A stretch of 64,000 nucleotides of DNA from Acinetobacter pseudolwoffii (GTDB lineage: Bacteria > Pseudomonadota > Gammaproteobacteria > Pseudomonadales > Moraxellaceae): contig NZ_PHRG01000004.1 of assembly GCF_002803605.1 (NCBI RefSeq), positions 1-64,000 of the forward strand. The letters are read 5' to 3'. The notes under the pieces were generated by a model that saw nothing but the letters and a program-made list of their open reading frames with translations, made no database searches and had not been told where the DNA came from. A program made the translations under genes and the position numbers. Positions 43,854 through 53,843 of this stretch are shown piece after piece. Position 1 is the first letter of the stretch. Each line of letters opens with the position of its first letter.

Positions 43854-45100
43854 ACTGGCGCTTCAGGTTCACGGGTATGCCGGTCTACCACCACACTGAT
43901 CATCATATCGCCCTGCACATTCACCACGGTACGTACCGTATCCAGTAAACGGTCGATCGGCAATAAAATCGCAATCGCCTCGGCAGGCAATCCCACAGAT
44001 TGCAACACCATAATCATGGTGACCATGCCAGCGCTTGGAATCCCAGGTGCGCCTAAGGATGCAATCATTGCCGTGGCACAGACCACCAGCTGTTGCCCTA
44101 AACTCAGATCCAGCCCCATTAAATTGGCAATAAACAAGGCGGCGGCTGCCTCATAAAGAGCTGTGCCATCCATATTCAGCTGTGTTCCCAGTGGAATCAC
44201 AAAACCTGCCGTATGCGGACGTACGCCCAGATTTTCCTGCGCACATTTCATTGACAGTGGCATGGTGGCCGAACTGGAACTGGTGGCAAATGCGGTAATT
44301 AAAGCAGCGCGTGTGCCTTTAAAGAACGTGATCGGATCCATCTTGCCAAAAATCCACAGCAATAAAGGCAATACCACGATGCCATGGAAAATGGTGGTTC
44401 CAGTGACCACGGCCGCAAATTCAGCCAGACGACTGAGTACCGAAATATCCTCAGTCGCGATCAGCTTGGCCAATAAAGCAAAAATACCGAAAGGTGCCAG
44501 TTTCATCACCCAGCCAATCATCAACATCATGATTTCAAAAAACTGGTGACTCAACTTGCGCACGGTACGGAATTTATCTCCGCCTGCGACCAGTGCCACA
44601 CCGACAAACAAGGCAAAGACCACCACCGCCAGGACATTGCCATCTGAAAATGCCTTAAACGGATTGATCAGGGTATTTTGGATAAAATTGGTAAAGAAAG
44701 AAGATGGCGTTAAGGTGTCCGGAGTCTGATGCTGCGCCATGGCATCCTGGAACATCAGTACATCGACACCCTTGCCGACATCAAACAGATGTGCACAGGC
44801 CAGACCTAAAATGAGTGCCAAAGTCGTTGTGGTCACACAGCACATCAGGGTGATTTTCCAGGTGCGATTCAGTTGTCCGCCTGCCTGTAGATTAGATACC
44901 CCGACCACAATCGACGTAAAAATTAGCGGAACCAACAGCATTTTTAATAAGCCGATAAAAACACTGCTGACGATGCCGATGCCGTATAAACTGACATCAA
45001 AAAATGAGGTCTGCGGAAATATTGTGAGTAAAAATCCAAACAGCACCCCCAATACGGCGGCAATTAAAATTTGCGTATTTAAGCTCATCTTTTCATGCAT
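43850..45100 (-). CDS. dicarboxylate/amino acid:cation symporter (DAACS)
   Basis: 416 residues from ATG 45100 (MHEKMSLNTQILIAAVLGVL); GTG 45124 and ATG 45088 are alternatives. Eight helices plus two re-entrant loops. The Ser-rich loop FATSSSSATMPLSMKCAQEN (TM7 region) and NMDGTALYEAAAALFIA are the substrate- and Na-binding signatures of GltP/DctA/GltT transporters. Substrate (glutamate, aspartate or C4-dicarboxylate) cannot be decided. The stop overlaps the convergent VOC gene. Confidence 0.9.
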   Translation of the reverse strand: MHEKMSLNTQILIAAVLGVLFGFLLTIFPQTSFFDVSLYGIGIVSSVFIGLLKMLLVPLIFTSIVVGVSNLQAGGQLNRTWKITLMCCVTTTTLALILGLACAHLFDVGKGVDVLMFQDAMAQHQTPDTLTPSSFFTNFIQNTLINPFKAFSDGNVLAVVVFALFVGVALVAGGDKFRTVRKLSHQFFEIMMLMIGWVMKLAPFGIFALLAKLIATEDISVLSRLAEFAAVVTGTTIFHGIVVLPLLLWIFGKMDPITFFKGTRAALITAFATSSSSATMPLSMKCAQENLGVRPHTAGFVIPLGTQLNMDGTALYEAAAALFIANLMGLDLSLGQQLVVCATAMIASLGAPGIPSAGMVTMIMVLQSVGLPAEAIAILLPIDRLLDTVRTVVNVQGDMMISVVVDRHTREPEAPV

Positions 45101-45216
45101 TTTAATATAGATCTTAAGCGGCACTATGCCATGCCGATTCTACAGAATCGAGTAATATTTTATAAACGCGTGCCTAGAACAAGATCTCAAATAATGATTG
45201 TTCTGCGGATTAAAAA

Positions 45217-45247
45217 CAAAAAAACCGAATCTGGGATTCGGCTTTTT
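45217..45247 (-). terminator. terminator of tesB
   Basis: Minus-strand stem AAAGCCGAATC / GATTCGGTTT with a 3-base loop and a T-run; 18 bases past the tesB stop. Confidence 0.88.
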
Positions 45248-45264
45248 GAGCAAAAATATAAAAA

Positions 45265-46137
45265 TTATTGGGTTTCGATTTCACGTAAGCGGATCAGCCC
45301 TTCCTGCGTGGTACTACAGACCAGTTCGCCATTCTGCCACATCCGTCCAAAATTCAGACCACGCGAACTGGCACTCTGGGTGGCATCCATGTCATATAGC
45401 ATCCATTCATCGGCACGAAATGGCTTATGGAAGTACATGGCATGGTCAATACTGGCACATTGCAGGCTTGGCGAAATATAGCTCAGACCATGTGGACGCA
45501 GTGCCGTGGTCATCAAGGTAAAGTCTGAATAGAAAGCGGCAATGGCCTGATGCAAAGAAATCTGATCCACTTCTGCAGCAATTCGGTCATGGGTGCGGAT
45601 ATAGTGCGCATAAGACGGCGCTTCCGGTTGCGGCTGAAACGGATTTTGCGGATTGATCGGGCGAATCTCGACATGACGATCACGGGTGAAGGACGCACGG
45701 ACATTTTCCGGAATAAACTCAATCATTTGTTTGATCAGTTCTGCTTCATTTTTCAGGCTTTCTGCTGGCGGATATTCCGGCTCTGAAATCTGGTAATTGA
45801 GACCTTCTTCCTGATGCGCAAAAGACACCATACACATAAAAATAGTGCGACCATGCTGAATCGCACGTACTTGACGGCTGACAAAGCTCTTGCCGTCACG
45901 GATACGATCCACTTCATAAATAATCGGTGCATTGACATCTCCACCAAACAGAAAATAGGCATGTAACGAGTGTGCCGGACGGTCTGTGGTATAAGACGCA
46001 GCGCGGAGTGCCTGCCCTAAAACCTGCCCACCAAACACGCGCTTGCCCACCAGATTACGGCTGATTCCCCGAAAAATGTTTTCTTCTAACTTTTCCAAGC
46101 TGAGCAGCTCGACCAGTTCCTGTGTTAAGGCATTCAT
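45265..46137 (-). CDS. tesB: acyl-CoA thioesterase II TesB
   Basis: 290 residues (ATG 46137; the open frame starts two codons earlier). Two fused hotdog domains. RGISRNLVGKRVFGGQVLGQ is the N-terminal hotdog signature, and SLDHAMYFHKPFRAD-like text (here ASIDHAMYFHKPFRADEW) contains the catalytic Asp, with Gln/Thr partners. Hydrolyses medium- and long-chain acyl-CoA; fits the fatty-acid metabolism theme of the window. Single gene with its own terminator. Confidence 0.93.
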   Translation of the reverse strand: MNALTQELVELLSLEKLEENIFRGISRNLVGKRVFGGQVLGQALRAASYTTDRPAHSLHAYFLFGGDVNAPIIYEVDRIRDGKSFVSRQVRAIQHGRTIFMCMVSFAHQEEGLNYQISEPEYPPAESLKNEAELIKQMIEFIPENVRASFTRDRHVEIRPINPQNPFQPQPEAPSYAHYIRTHDRIAAEVDQISLHQAIAAFYSDFTLMTTALRPHGLSYISPSLQCASIDHAMYFHKPFRADEWMLYDMDATQSASSRGLNFGRMWQNGELVCSTTQEGLIRLREIETQ

Positions 46138-46422
46138 AAGCAACCTACGTAATATTGGAGATATCCCAAAAATGGAAAAACAGATCTAAATAATTAATCT
46201 GGAATATTCTGCCACAAAATCAGACCGAAACTCTAAAGATTGCATGACTGTTCTGTCATACTGATGTCATAAGTGACTAGGAAAAGCATCTGCTTTCACG
46301 CTAAAATTAGCGCACTTCTGTTGAAGTTGTTAAAAAAAGATATATGGTTTCGCTTTGGAAACCCGCAAAAATAAATCCCCTCAGAAGTCCTGTGGTTTTG
46401 GTCAGTAAAATTAGGAGCAGCT

Positions 46423-48990
46423 ATGTCCAAGAATGGCTTTGGTCAAATGTATCGCAAGCTTTCAAGTAAGCTACTTGATCTTGTGGTTACCCCTCATGTT
46501 CTTGGGGAAGTACCAAGTGAAGTGACAGCACCTGAACCTGATCAGACCGCGGCAGAATCGCGAAAGCTGGTCTGTTACGTTTTACAGAACCATTCGCGTA
46601 GTAATGCACTGGTGGTCGATGCAGAAACCCGCCGTTTAAAGTTGCCAGCTGCGCTCGATCCAATGCAACTGGGCAATAGTAAGGAAAAAGCTTCGCTGCT
46701 GTTTTTACAGCATCATGATGAAAATAACCTGCTCAGCTCACCGCCGCATGCGTTTCCGCCGCGCCTGTTACGCCTGATTGAAATCCTGGAACAACATCCT
46801 GAGCTGGATATCGAACTGGTACCAGTCACGGTGCTTTGGGGACGTGAACCTGAAAAAGAAGATTCCTGGTTCAAACTGCTATTTACCGATACCTGGTCTA
46901 CGCCAAGCCGGGTCAAGCAACTGGTCAATATCGGTCTGCATGGCCGTCAGTCTTATTTAGAGTTTCACGAACCCCAGTCTTTACGTGCCATGATTGAGCA
47001 TGCCAAAGAAACGCATCCAAATTCAGCGCCAGCAACTTATATTGTCAGCACTTTAAATGATTATCTGGATGGTCAGCGCGAAGTGATTCTCGGGCCCGAC
47101 CTGTCCGATCGCCGTAATGTCATGCACAGTCTCATCAAATCGCCAGATGTACAGGCTGCGATTCGCAATGACAGTATTCGTAGCAAAATCTCGATGCTGG
47201 AATCTGAACGTCGTGCCATCGGTTATCTGAACGAAATTGTTTCCGATTATTCTCATTCGACTGTACGTTTTGCCGATAAAGCCCTGACCCGTTTATGGAC
47301 ACAGCTCTATGACGGCGTGGAAGTGCATAATTTCAGTACCGTGCGTGAACTGGCCAAAGATTATGAGATTGTCTATACCCCATGTCACCGCAGTCACATC
47401 GACTATTTGTTATTGTCTTATGTGATCTATCGTCGTGGCTTGATGGTGCCGTATATCGCTGCGGGCGATAACCTGAACATGCCTTTTGTCGGGCAGATTT
47501 TACGTGGTGGCGGTGCCTTCTTTATCCGCCGTACTTTCCGTGGCAATGCGCTCTATACCACAGTCTTTAAAGAATATTTATATAGCGTTCTGTCACGCAA
47601 TACCCCACTGGAATACTTTATCGAAGGTGGTCGTTCACGTACTGGTCGTTTGCTACCACCTAAAACTGGGATGCTGGCGATGACCGTGCATGGTCATTTA
47701 CGCGGCAAGGCCAAACCAATTGTCTTTGTACCGACCTATATCGGTTATGAACGCCTGATGGAAGGCGGCACTTATGTCGGTGAGATGAGCGGCAAGCCGA
47801 AAGAAGCCGAATCTATTTTTGGTATTGTCAAAACCCTGCGCAAAATTGAACGCATTTTCGGTAAAGTGCATCTGAATTTTGGTGAGCCGGTATTTCTGGA
47901 TGACATCCTGAAACAGCATGGCGCAGAAAATATTAAAATTGAAAAGAACGATGATCCAATTCCACAAGCAGTTTCTGATGCAGTAAACAGCTCTGCGCAA
48001 GCGATTCTGGAAAATATCAACCGTGCAGTGGTGATCAATCCGGTATCGCTATTATCGTTGATCCTGCTGGCGACACCGAAACATACGCTGGATGAAGAAA
48101 TCTGTATCAAGCAGCTGGATACTTATCGTACCCTGCTGGCGGCATTACCTTATGATGAGCGGATGGAAGTTACCCCGCTTTCAGGCAAAGAAATTATTGC
48201 CTATGCGATGAAGCTAAAACTGATCAAACGGGTAAAACATGTGCTGGGCGATATCATTGCCATTGAAGATAATCAGGCAGTTTTGCTGACTTATTTCCGC
48301 AACAATATCGTGCACTCCTTTGTGCTTCCGTCATTGATTGCAGCACTGGCTGAACACAATGGAACGATTCGCCGTGATGATGTCGTCAACATCAGCAGCA
48401 CCCTGTATCCATTCCTAAAAGCAGAGCTGTTTTTAAAATGGCGTGAAGATGAGATTCAGGATCAAGTCAATGCGCATATTGATAACTTGATTTCTGCCAA
48501 ACTGATCACGCAAGATGGTGAAAATCTGCTTGCTCCGGCACCCAATACTGAAGTCCATCATCAGCTCGAAGTTCTGGCTGCACCAGTGACTCAAAGTCTG
48601 GAACGTTATTACATGACTTTGGCACTGATTACCCAGCGTGGTTCAGGCAATATTTCGACCCGTCAGGTTGAAGAATTGAGCTATCTGGTTGGTCAGCGTT
48701 TATCAGTTCTATACGAATTCAATTCGCCTGAATTCTTCGACAAAGCCCTGTTTCAGAGCTTTATTAAAGTCTTAACCCAAAAAGGTTATCTGTGTACCAA
48801 TGACGACAATGCCATTGTTTTTGATGAACAGCTGACCAACGTGGCGCAATATGCAGATCTGGTACTGGATGAAGTGAAATTACAGATGCTGCATCACATC
48901 ACCGCCTTTACCGATGAAGAACTCAAAGAAGCACTTGATGCAGTTGCGGCTGAACAAGCCAAGAAACGTGCCAAGCGCAAAAAGAAGTAA
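46423..48990 (+). CDS. plsB: glycerol-3-phosphate 1-O-acyltransferase PlsB
   Basis: 855 residues; the membrane enzyme that starts phospholipid synthesis by acylating glycerol-3-phosphate. The catalytic HX4D motif HRSHID is at about residue 322, followed by the acceptor motif FIRRTFRGN and the EGGRSRTGR substrate-binding block. The C-terminus is Lys/Arg-rich (KKRAKRKKK). Length fits the long PlsB class. Monocistronic, followed by a REP-like element. Confidence 0.95.
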   Translation: MSKNGFGQMYRKLSSKLLDLVVTPHVLGEVPSEVTAPEPDQTAAESRKLVCYVLQNHSRSNALVVDAETRRLKLPAALDPMQLGNSKEKASLLFLQHHDENNLLSSPPHAFPPRLLRLIEILEQHPELDIELVPVTVLWGREPEKEDSWFKLLFTDTWSTPSRVKQLVNIGLHGRQSYLEFHEPQSLRAMIEHAKETHPNSAPATYIVSTLNDYLDGQREVILGPDLSDRRNVMHSLIKSPDVQAAIRNDSIRSKISMLESERRAIGYLNEIVSDYSHSTVRFADKALTRLWTQLYDGVEVHNFSTVRELAKDYEIVYTPCHRSHIDYLLLSYVIYRRGLMVPYIAAGDNLNMPFVGQILRGGGAFFIRRTFRGNALYTTVFKEYLYSVLSRNTPLEYFIEGGRSRTGRLLPPKTGMLAMTVHGHLRGKAKPIVFVPTYIGYERLMEGGTYVGEMSGKPKEAESIFGIVKTLRKIERIFGKVHLNFGEPVFLDDILKQHGAENIKIEKNDDPIPQAVSDAVNSSAQAILENINRAVVINPVSLLSLILLATPKHTLDEEICIKQLDTYRTLLAALPYDERMEVTPLSGKEIIAYAMKLKLIKRVKHVLGDIIAIEDNQAVLLTYFRNNIVHSFVLPSLIAALAEHNGTIRRDDVVNISSTLYPFLKAELFLKWREDEIQDQVNAHIDNLISAKLITQDGENLLAPAPNTEVHHQLEVLAAPVTQSLERYYMTLALITQRGSGNISTRQVEELSYLVGQRLSVLYEFNSPEFFDKALFQSFIKVLTQKGYLCTNDDNAIVFDEQLTNVAQYADLVLDEVKLQMLHHITAFTDEELKEALDAVAAEQAKKRAKRKKK

Positions 48991-49020
48991 AGCTTTTATT
49001 CTCTCTCCTTTCAGGAGATG

Positions 49021-49115
49021 GGAAGCACTGCTTCATAAGGGGGATGAGGGGGAATTTAATCCTCCCCTAACCCCTCCTTTTCCAAAGGAGGGGAATTTTC
49101 TTTAATTTAAAAAAG
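49021..49115. repeat. REP-like palindromic element after plsB
   Basis: Contains CCTCCCCTAACC followed by a stem CCCCTCCTTT / AAAGGAGGGG (49071-49093) and a T-rich tail. A related element lies at 54860-55100 (same CCTAACC + CCCTTT palindrome theme). Intergenic palindromes of this type are scattered in Acinetobacter genomes, which is inference from memory. It could also act as the plsB terminator. Confidence 0.7.
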
Positions 49116-49153
49116 GATGAAGATAGCTCTTCTGTAAGGGAGAAGTTCCAAAT

Positions 49154-49963
49154 TTATTCAAATTTATTCATCAACCCCAAATAATCCTCAAAACAATCTG
49201 TATGCTTTAATTCAAATCCTGTTTTTTGCATCCGAGTTGCATAGAGCTTTTTACCGGTGACCTGCTTGTTCTCAACTTCGAGTAAAGGCAGCCCCATCTG
49301 CTGCTGAAACCATTGCAAGACTTTATGTAAAAGCTGTGGCTGGTTATTGCTCACAATATAAGAAGACTCAGGATGTTCCACGTGAATCATCTGTGACAAG
49401 AAATGTGATAAATCTTCGATATGAATCCGGTTTGACCAGTGCAGATTTGGATAGCTGGTCATAGATACTGCCATTTTTTGTAAGCGCTCTACCGATGTTC
49501 CATAAATTCCACTTGGGCGAATGATTGTACATTGCTCAGGATAAGCCGCTAAATAGGCCTGCTCCATCCGATACAGGATTTTTCCTTGCACATCGTTGGG
49601 CTGTAGAGGCGTTTCATCATTGATATTTTCTCCAGCATTTTGCCCATAGACCCGTGTCGATGACACCACCACAATCCGCTGCACTGGATGCTGTTTCAAG
49701 GCAGTCACAATCGGCTGAACTGAATCCAGATAGGTGTACTGATAGCCTTCAACCGTACTTTGTTTTGGACTAAGCAATACATAGACCCAATCAATCGGTG
49801 TGACTGTCGTTAAATTCGGTTTATGCACATCTTGAATCAGATGAGTTGCAAAGGAATCTGTTTTGGGACTTGAGCTAATTGTGCTAATTTGATGACCTTG
49901 CTCAAATAGTTGTTTAGCAACACGCCGGGATGTTTTACCATAACCGATAAATAGAATATGCAT
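49154..49963 (-). CDS. extended SDR / NAD-dependent epimerase-like (YeeZ type)
   Basis: 269 residues from ATG 49963 (the open frame continues 16 codons but overlaps the recG ribosome binding site). Rossmann fold with an N-terminal nucleotide-binding loop, FIGYGKTSRRVAKQL, and an SDR-like catalytic area (STRVYGQNAGENINDE). The active-site YxxxK of extended SDRs is not conventional here, as in YeeZ-type proteins, whose function is unknown. Divergent from recG by 33 bases. Confidence 0.75.
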   Translation of the reverse strand: MHILFIGYGKTSRRVAKQLFEQGHQISTISSSPKTDSFATHLIQDVHKPNLTTVTPIDWVYVLLSPKQSTVEGYQYTYLDSVQPIVTALKQHPVQRIVVVSSTRVYGQNAGENINDETPLQPNDVQGKILYRMEQAYLAAYPEQCTIIRPSGIYGTSVERLQKMAVSMTSYPNLHWSNRIHIEDLSHFLSQMIHVEHPESSYIVSNNQPQLLHKVLQWFQQQMGLPLLEVENKQVTGKKLYATRMQKTGFELKHTDCFEDYLGLMNKFE

Positions 49964-49996
49964 TGAGCACCGAATCACGAATCTGGTTGAGGGGAC

Positions 49997-52042
49997 ATGG
50001 CTGCAGTCCATCAGTTACAAGGCGTTGGCAATGCCGCCGCTGCATTACTTGAAAAATTAAATATCTTCAATACTGATGATTTGCTTTTTCATCTACCACG
50101 TGACTATGAAGACCGTAGCACGATCATTCCCATGAATCAATTGAGCGTGGGGCGTAGCTATTTGCTCGAAGGTATCGTCAAAGGCGTGGATTTCCCGCCG
50201 GGTAAACGCAAGTCCATGGCTGTATTACTGGATGATGACTGCGGTAAAGTCACTTTGCGTTTTTATCATATTTATAAAGGCATCACCGATCGCTGCAAGC
50301 TCGGTCACCGTTTAAGAATTTTTGGTGAAGTCCGGGTCGGTGCGCGCGGTCTGGAAATGTATCATCCCGAGCTGCAAGTCATTACTGAAGATACCCCGCT
50401 ACCGCAAACCCAACTTACCGCGATTTATCCTGCCACTGAAGGTCTGACCCAGCCAAAAATACGCGATTATATTCAACAGGCTTTGGCTCAGTATAGCGAT
50501 CATCTGCCTGAACTGCTGCCAGCAAAATTTAGCAATGGTTATGCGTTAAAACAAGCACTGGAATATATCCATCATCCGCCAGTCAATGCCAATATGTTAC
50601 AACTGGCACAAGGCTCGCATCCCGCACAGCAACGCCTGATCTTTGAAGAACTGGTGGCGCATCAGATCAGTTTATTGACCCGGCGTGCCTTTATTCAGCA
50701 GGTTGAAGCTCCTTCATTTGCACCGAGTAAAACCTATGCCAAACAGCTTCTGGCCAGTCTGGCTTTTGAAATGACCGGTGCACAAAAACGTGTATCCAAA
50801 GAAATCGCACAAGATTTAAAAGCCAATAAACCGATGTTACGTCTGGTACAAGGCGATGTCGGTGCCGGCAAAACATTGGTGGCCGGTGTCGCAGCCTGTC
50901 ATGCCCTGGAAGAAAGCTGGCAAGTGGCGTTGATGGCACCTACCGAAATTCTGGCCGAGCAGCATTATCTCAACTTTAAACGCTGGTTTGAGCCACTAGG
51001 TCTTAATATCGCTTGGCTGTCCGGCAAGCAAAAAGGCAAAGCCCGCGCCGCAGCGGAACAGGTCATTCGGGACGGGAGCGCCCATCTGGTGATTGGCACC
51101 CACGCCCTGTTTCAGGAGAATGTCGAGTTTGCCAAACTCGGTCTGGTGATTATTGATGAGCAACACCGCTTTGGAGTCGATCAACGTCTTGCACTCAGAA
51201 ATAAAGGCCTGGATGGCATGTCCCCGCATCAGCTGGTGATGACCGCAACCCCGATTCCCCGCACCTTGGCCATGTCGGCTTATGGTGATCTGGATACCTC
51301 GGTGATTGACGAGCTGCCACCGGGTCGTACCCCGATTCAAACGGTGACCATTCCACTGGATCGGCGTGAACAAGTTCTGCAACGTATTGCGACGAATTGC
51401 GCTGAAGGCAAACAGGCCTATTGGGTCTGTACCTTGGTGGAGCAATCCGAAACTTTAGATGCTCAGGCCGCGGAAGCCACTTTTGCCGAAATTCGGGAAC
51501 GCTTTCCTGCGCTGAATATCGGTCTGGTACATGGCAAAATGAAAGCCGATGAAAAACAGGCGGTGATGCAGCAATTCAAAAACAATGAATTACAGCTACT
51601 CATTGCCACTACCGTAATTGAGGTCGGGGTCGATGTACCCAACGCTTCCATTATGGTGATTGAAAATGCCGAACGTTTAGGCCTGTCACAGCTACATCAG
51701 CTACGTGGTCGGGTTGGCCGTGGTGCCAAAGCCAGTTTCTGCGCCCTGCTATACAAGCATCCGCTGTCGCAAAACGGTCAGGAACGCTTAAGAATCATGC
51801 GTGAAACCAATGATGGTTTTATGATTGCCGAGAAAGATCTGGAATTGCGTGGGCCAGGTGAATTACTGGGGACTAAACAAACCGGCGATATGAATTTCCG
51901 CGTGGCCAAACTTGAACGCGATGATCACCTGCTCAATCAGGCACATTATGTGGCGCAGCAAATTTTAAAAGATTATCCAGATCAGGCTGAGGCGTTATTA
52001 CAACGCTGGCTACCGGAAGCACCGCGTTATGCCTATGTTTAA
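49997..52042 (+). CDS. recG: ATP-dependent DNA helicase RecG
   Basis: 681 residues; remodels replication forks and branched DNA. An N-terminal wedge/OB domain (about 60-160) precedes the helicase core, with Walker A GDVGAGKT (about 286-293), DEQH box (IIDEQHRFG), motif III TATPIPRT and RGRVGRG (motif VI). The C-terminal TRG-like region follows. Ribosome binding site GAGGGG lies directly upstream. The last 14 bases overlap comF. Confidence 0.97.
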   Translation: MAAVHQLQGVGNAAAALLEKLNIFNTDDLLFHLPRDYEDRSTIIPMNQLSVGRSYLLEGIVKGVDFPPGKRKSMAVLLDDDCGKVTLRFYHIYKGITDRCKLGHRLRIFGEVRVGARGLEMYHPELQVITEDTPLPQTQLTAIYPATEGLTQPKIRDYIQQALAQYSDHLPELLPAKFSNGYALKQALEYIHHPPVNANMLQLAQGSHPAQQRLIFEELVAHQISLLTRRAFIQQVEAPSFAPSKTYAKQLLASLAFEMTGAQKRVSKEIAQDLKANKPMLRLVQGDVGAGKTLVAGVAACHALEESWQVALMAPTEILAEQHYLNFKRWFEPLGLNIAWLSGKQKGKARAAAEQVIRDGSAHLVIGTHALFQENVEFAKLGLVIIDEQHRFGVDQRLALRNKGLDGMSPHQLVMTATPIPRTLAMSAYGDLDTSVIDELPPGRTPIQTVTIPLDRREQVLQRIATNCAEGKQAYWVCTLVEQSETLDAQAAEATFAEIRERFPALNIGLVHGKMKADEKQAVMQQFKNNELQLLIATTVIEVGVDVPNASIMVIENAERLGLSQLHQLRGRVGRGAKASFCALLYKHPLSQNGQERLRIMRETNDGFMIAEKDLELRGPGELLGTKQTGDMNFRVAKLERDDHLLNQAHYVAQQILKDYPDQAEALLQRWLPEAPRYAYV

Positions 52043-52664
52043 ATTACTGGCACAGGGAATCTCCAAGCTGAATACGCTTCAGCCCTGCCAGTTGTGTCAG
52101 ACTGATTATCAGAGCATTTATTCAGTCTGTCAGGATTGCTGGCAGCAGTTGCCGTGGATACATCAAACCATTCAGCGTCAAGAAATGCAGTTTCAGATTG
52201 CCTGCGATTATGCCTACCCAATGGATCGGTTGATTCAGCTGTTTAAATATGAACAGAAGCTGCATTTGCAAAATTTACTGGCCGGTACGCTGTTGAGTTT
52301 AGAATTACCCAAAGTCAGTGCAATAGTCCCGATGCCGATCTCGACTGAACGCCTGGCCGAACGCGGTTATAATCAATCTCTGGTACTGGCCAAGCATGTG
52401 GCGAAAAAATTGAATGTTCCCATCTGGCAACCTGTTAGCCGGCTGAAACAGCATTCACAAAAAGGCTTAAGCCGTCTGGAAAGAATCGAAGATATCCAGT
52501 CGCAGTTTCAGATCAGTACACCGTCTAATATTCGTTACCGACGCGTGCTAATCATTGATGATGTAGTGACGACTGGCAGTTCGATTCTAGCGCTCACTCG
52601 AAAACTTGAAGAGCTAGGCTGTCAGAAAATTTATGCAGCCTGTCTGGCAGGCGCGCAAATCTAA
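52029..52664 (+). CDS. comF: ComF-family phosphoribosyltransferase-like protein
   Basis: 211 residues (ATG 52035 also possible). Two N-terminal Cys pairs (CQLC, CQDC) form a zinc finger, and the C-terminal PRTase fold has the PRPP loop VLIIDDVVTTGSS. In naturally competent bacteria, ComF is needed for transformation; Acinetobacter is naturally competent. It overlaps the recG stop, implying coupled translation. Confidence 0.88.
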   Translation: MPMFKLLAQGISKLNTLQPCQLCQTDYQSIYSVCQDCWQQLPWIHQTIQRQEMQFQIACDYAYPMDRLIQLFKYEQKLHLQNLLAGTLLSLELPKVSAIVPMPISTERLAERGYNQSLVLAKHVAKKLNVPIWQPVSRLKQHSQKGLSRLERIEDIQSQFQISTPSNIRYRRVLIIDDVVTTGSSILALTRKLEELGCQKIYAACLAGAQI

Positions 52665-52667
52665 AAT

Positions 52668-53069
52668 TTAAGCTTGGGCGAGCAAATGTGACTTCACCCA
52701 CGGAATCACAATTTCAGTCGTTAAGGGCGCCAGCAAGACCTCTTTTTCATCCAGATCAACCCATTTCATTTCAGCGATTTCTGCTTCAATTTTAGGTGCT
52801 TGATCGAGCCTTACCCAATAGACATAACTCACCAGTTGATGATCAGGTTCATTGGCAGTCTGGGTTTCAAAACGGCCAATGAATTGCTGAATCTGGGCTT
52901 GTGTGCCAATTTCTTCCTGAATTTCACGCAACATGGTGGCTTCCGGGGTTTCATTTGGCTCCAGCTTGCCACCGACCTGCATAAAGCAGGATGTTCCTTG
53001 CTTGCGAACCACCAGCAGTTGCTGCGCTTCATTTAAAATAATGGCTGCAGCCACCGTAATCACTTTCAT
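52668..53069 (-). CDS. Nudix hydrolase
   Basis: 133 residues. The Nudix box GKLEPNETPEATMLREIQEEIG (about residues 32-53) carries the metal-binding REIQEE glutamates. Substrate (dNTP, NDP-sugar or similar) is not predictable. Convergent with comF, 3 bases between stops. Confidence 0.85.
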   Translation of the reverse strand: MKVITVAAAIILNEAQQLLVVRKQGTSCFMQVGGKLEPNETPEATMLREIQEEIGTQAQIQQFIGRFETQTANEPDHQLVSYVYWVRLDQAPKIEAEIAEMKWVDLDEKEVLLAPLTTEIVIPWVKSHLLAQA

Positions 53070-53100
53070 TTATTTTCTACAATTGCGTATTCTGGATAAC

Positions 53101-53694
53101 TTATTTTACAAGGTCGGTCTGATCAACCATACCCCATTTGGCTTCAGGCGGCTGATAACTTTCGAATTGGCGCAAAATATCGTCCAGATCATCACTGATA
53201 ATCAAAGCCTCAGTGAAACGTGATTTAGTAAAACCCTTCTCCGTGGTCATACGGATGAATTTAATCAGGTCATCATAAAAACCATCGGTATTGAGAAAAG
53301 CACAAGGCTTCTGATGAATCCCCAATTGTGCCCAGGTCCATTGTTCAGAAATCTCTTCCAGTGTTCCTGCACCACCGGGAATGGCAATAAATCCCTGAGC
53401 CAGTTCCGACATCCGGGTTTTACGCTCATGCATATTATCCACCACATACAGCTCGGTAATATGTGGATGTGCCAGCTCACGATTGACCAGCTGTCTTGGA
53501 ATTACGCCAATCACCTTACCGCCCGCCGCCAAGGCACTATCAGCCACAATACCCATTAAGCCAGAACGACCTCCTCCATAAACCAGCGTTTGCTGTCGTG
53601 CCGCCAGAGTCTGACCGACTTTTTCGGCAACCTGCGTATAAAGAGGATCCGAGCCAAGCGCTGAACCACAAAAAATTGCGATAGAATTCATCAT
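53101..53694 (-). CDS. LOG family protein (TIGR00730)
   Basis: 197 residues from ATG 53694 (GAGG 5 bases upstream; ATG 53691 and an upstream frame extension also exist). The LOG motifs GGGRSGLMG and PGGAGTLEEISE (PGGxGTxxE) define cytokinin riboside 5'-monophosphate phosphoribohydrolases. In bacteria these act as nucleotide 5'-monophosphate ribohydrolases. Upstream of the Nudix gene with a 31-base gap, likely co-transcribed. Confidence 0.88.
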   Translation of the reverse strand: MMNSIAIFCGSALGSDPLYTQVAEKVGQTLAARQQTLVYGGGRSGLMGIVADSALAAGGKVIGVIPRQLVNRELAHPHITELYVVDNMHERKTRMSELAQGFIAIPGGAGTLEEISEQWTWAQLGIHQKPCAFLNTDGFYDDLIKFIRMTTEKGFTKSRFTEALIISDDLDDILRQFESYQPPEAKWGMVDQTDLVK

Positions 53695-53843
53695 TTCATC
53701 CTCTAATTGACGCCATATTGTACGAAATCGCGGCAAGCACGCTTTTTACCAAAATAACTGCTTAATATCAGTGTTTTTATTCAATTCCTTGTCTAAAATA
53801 CACCCATTCCAATTCACATACTGCGCCCGGGAGAAAAGACAGC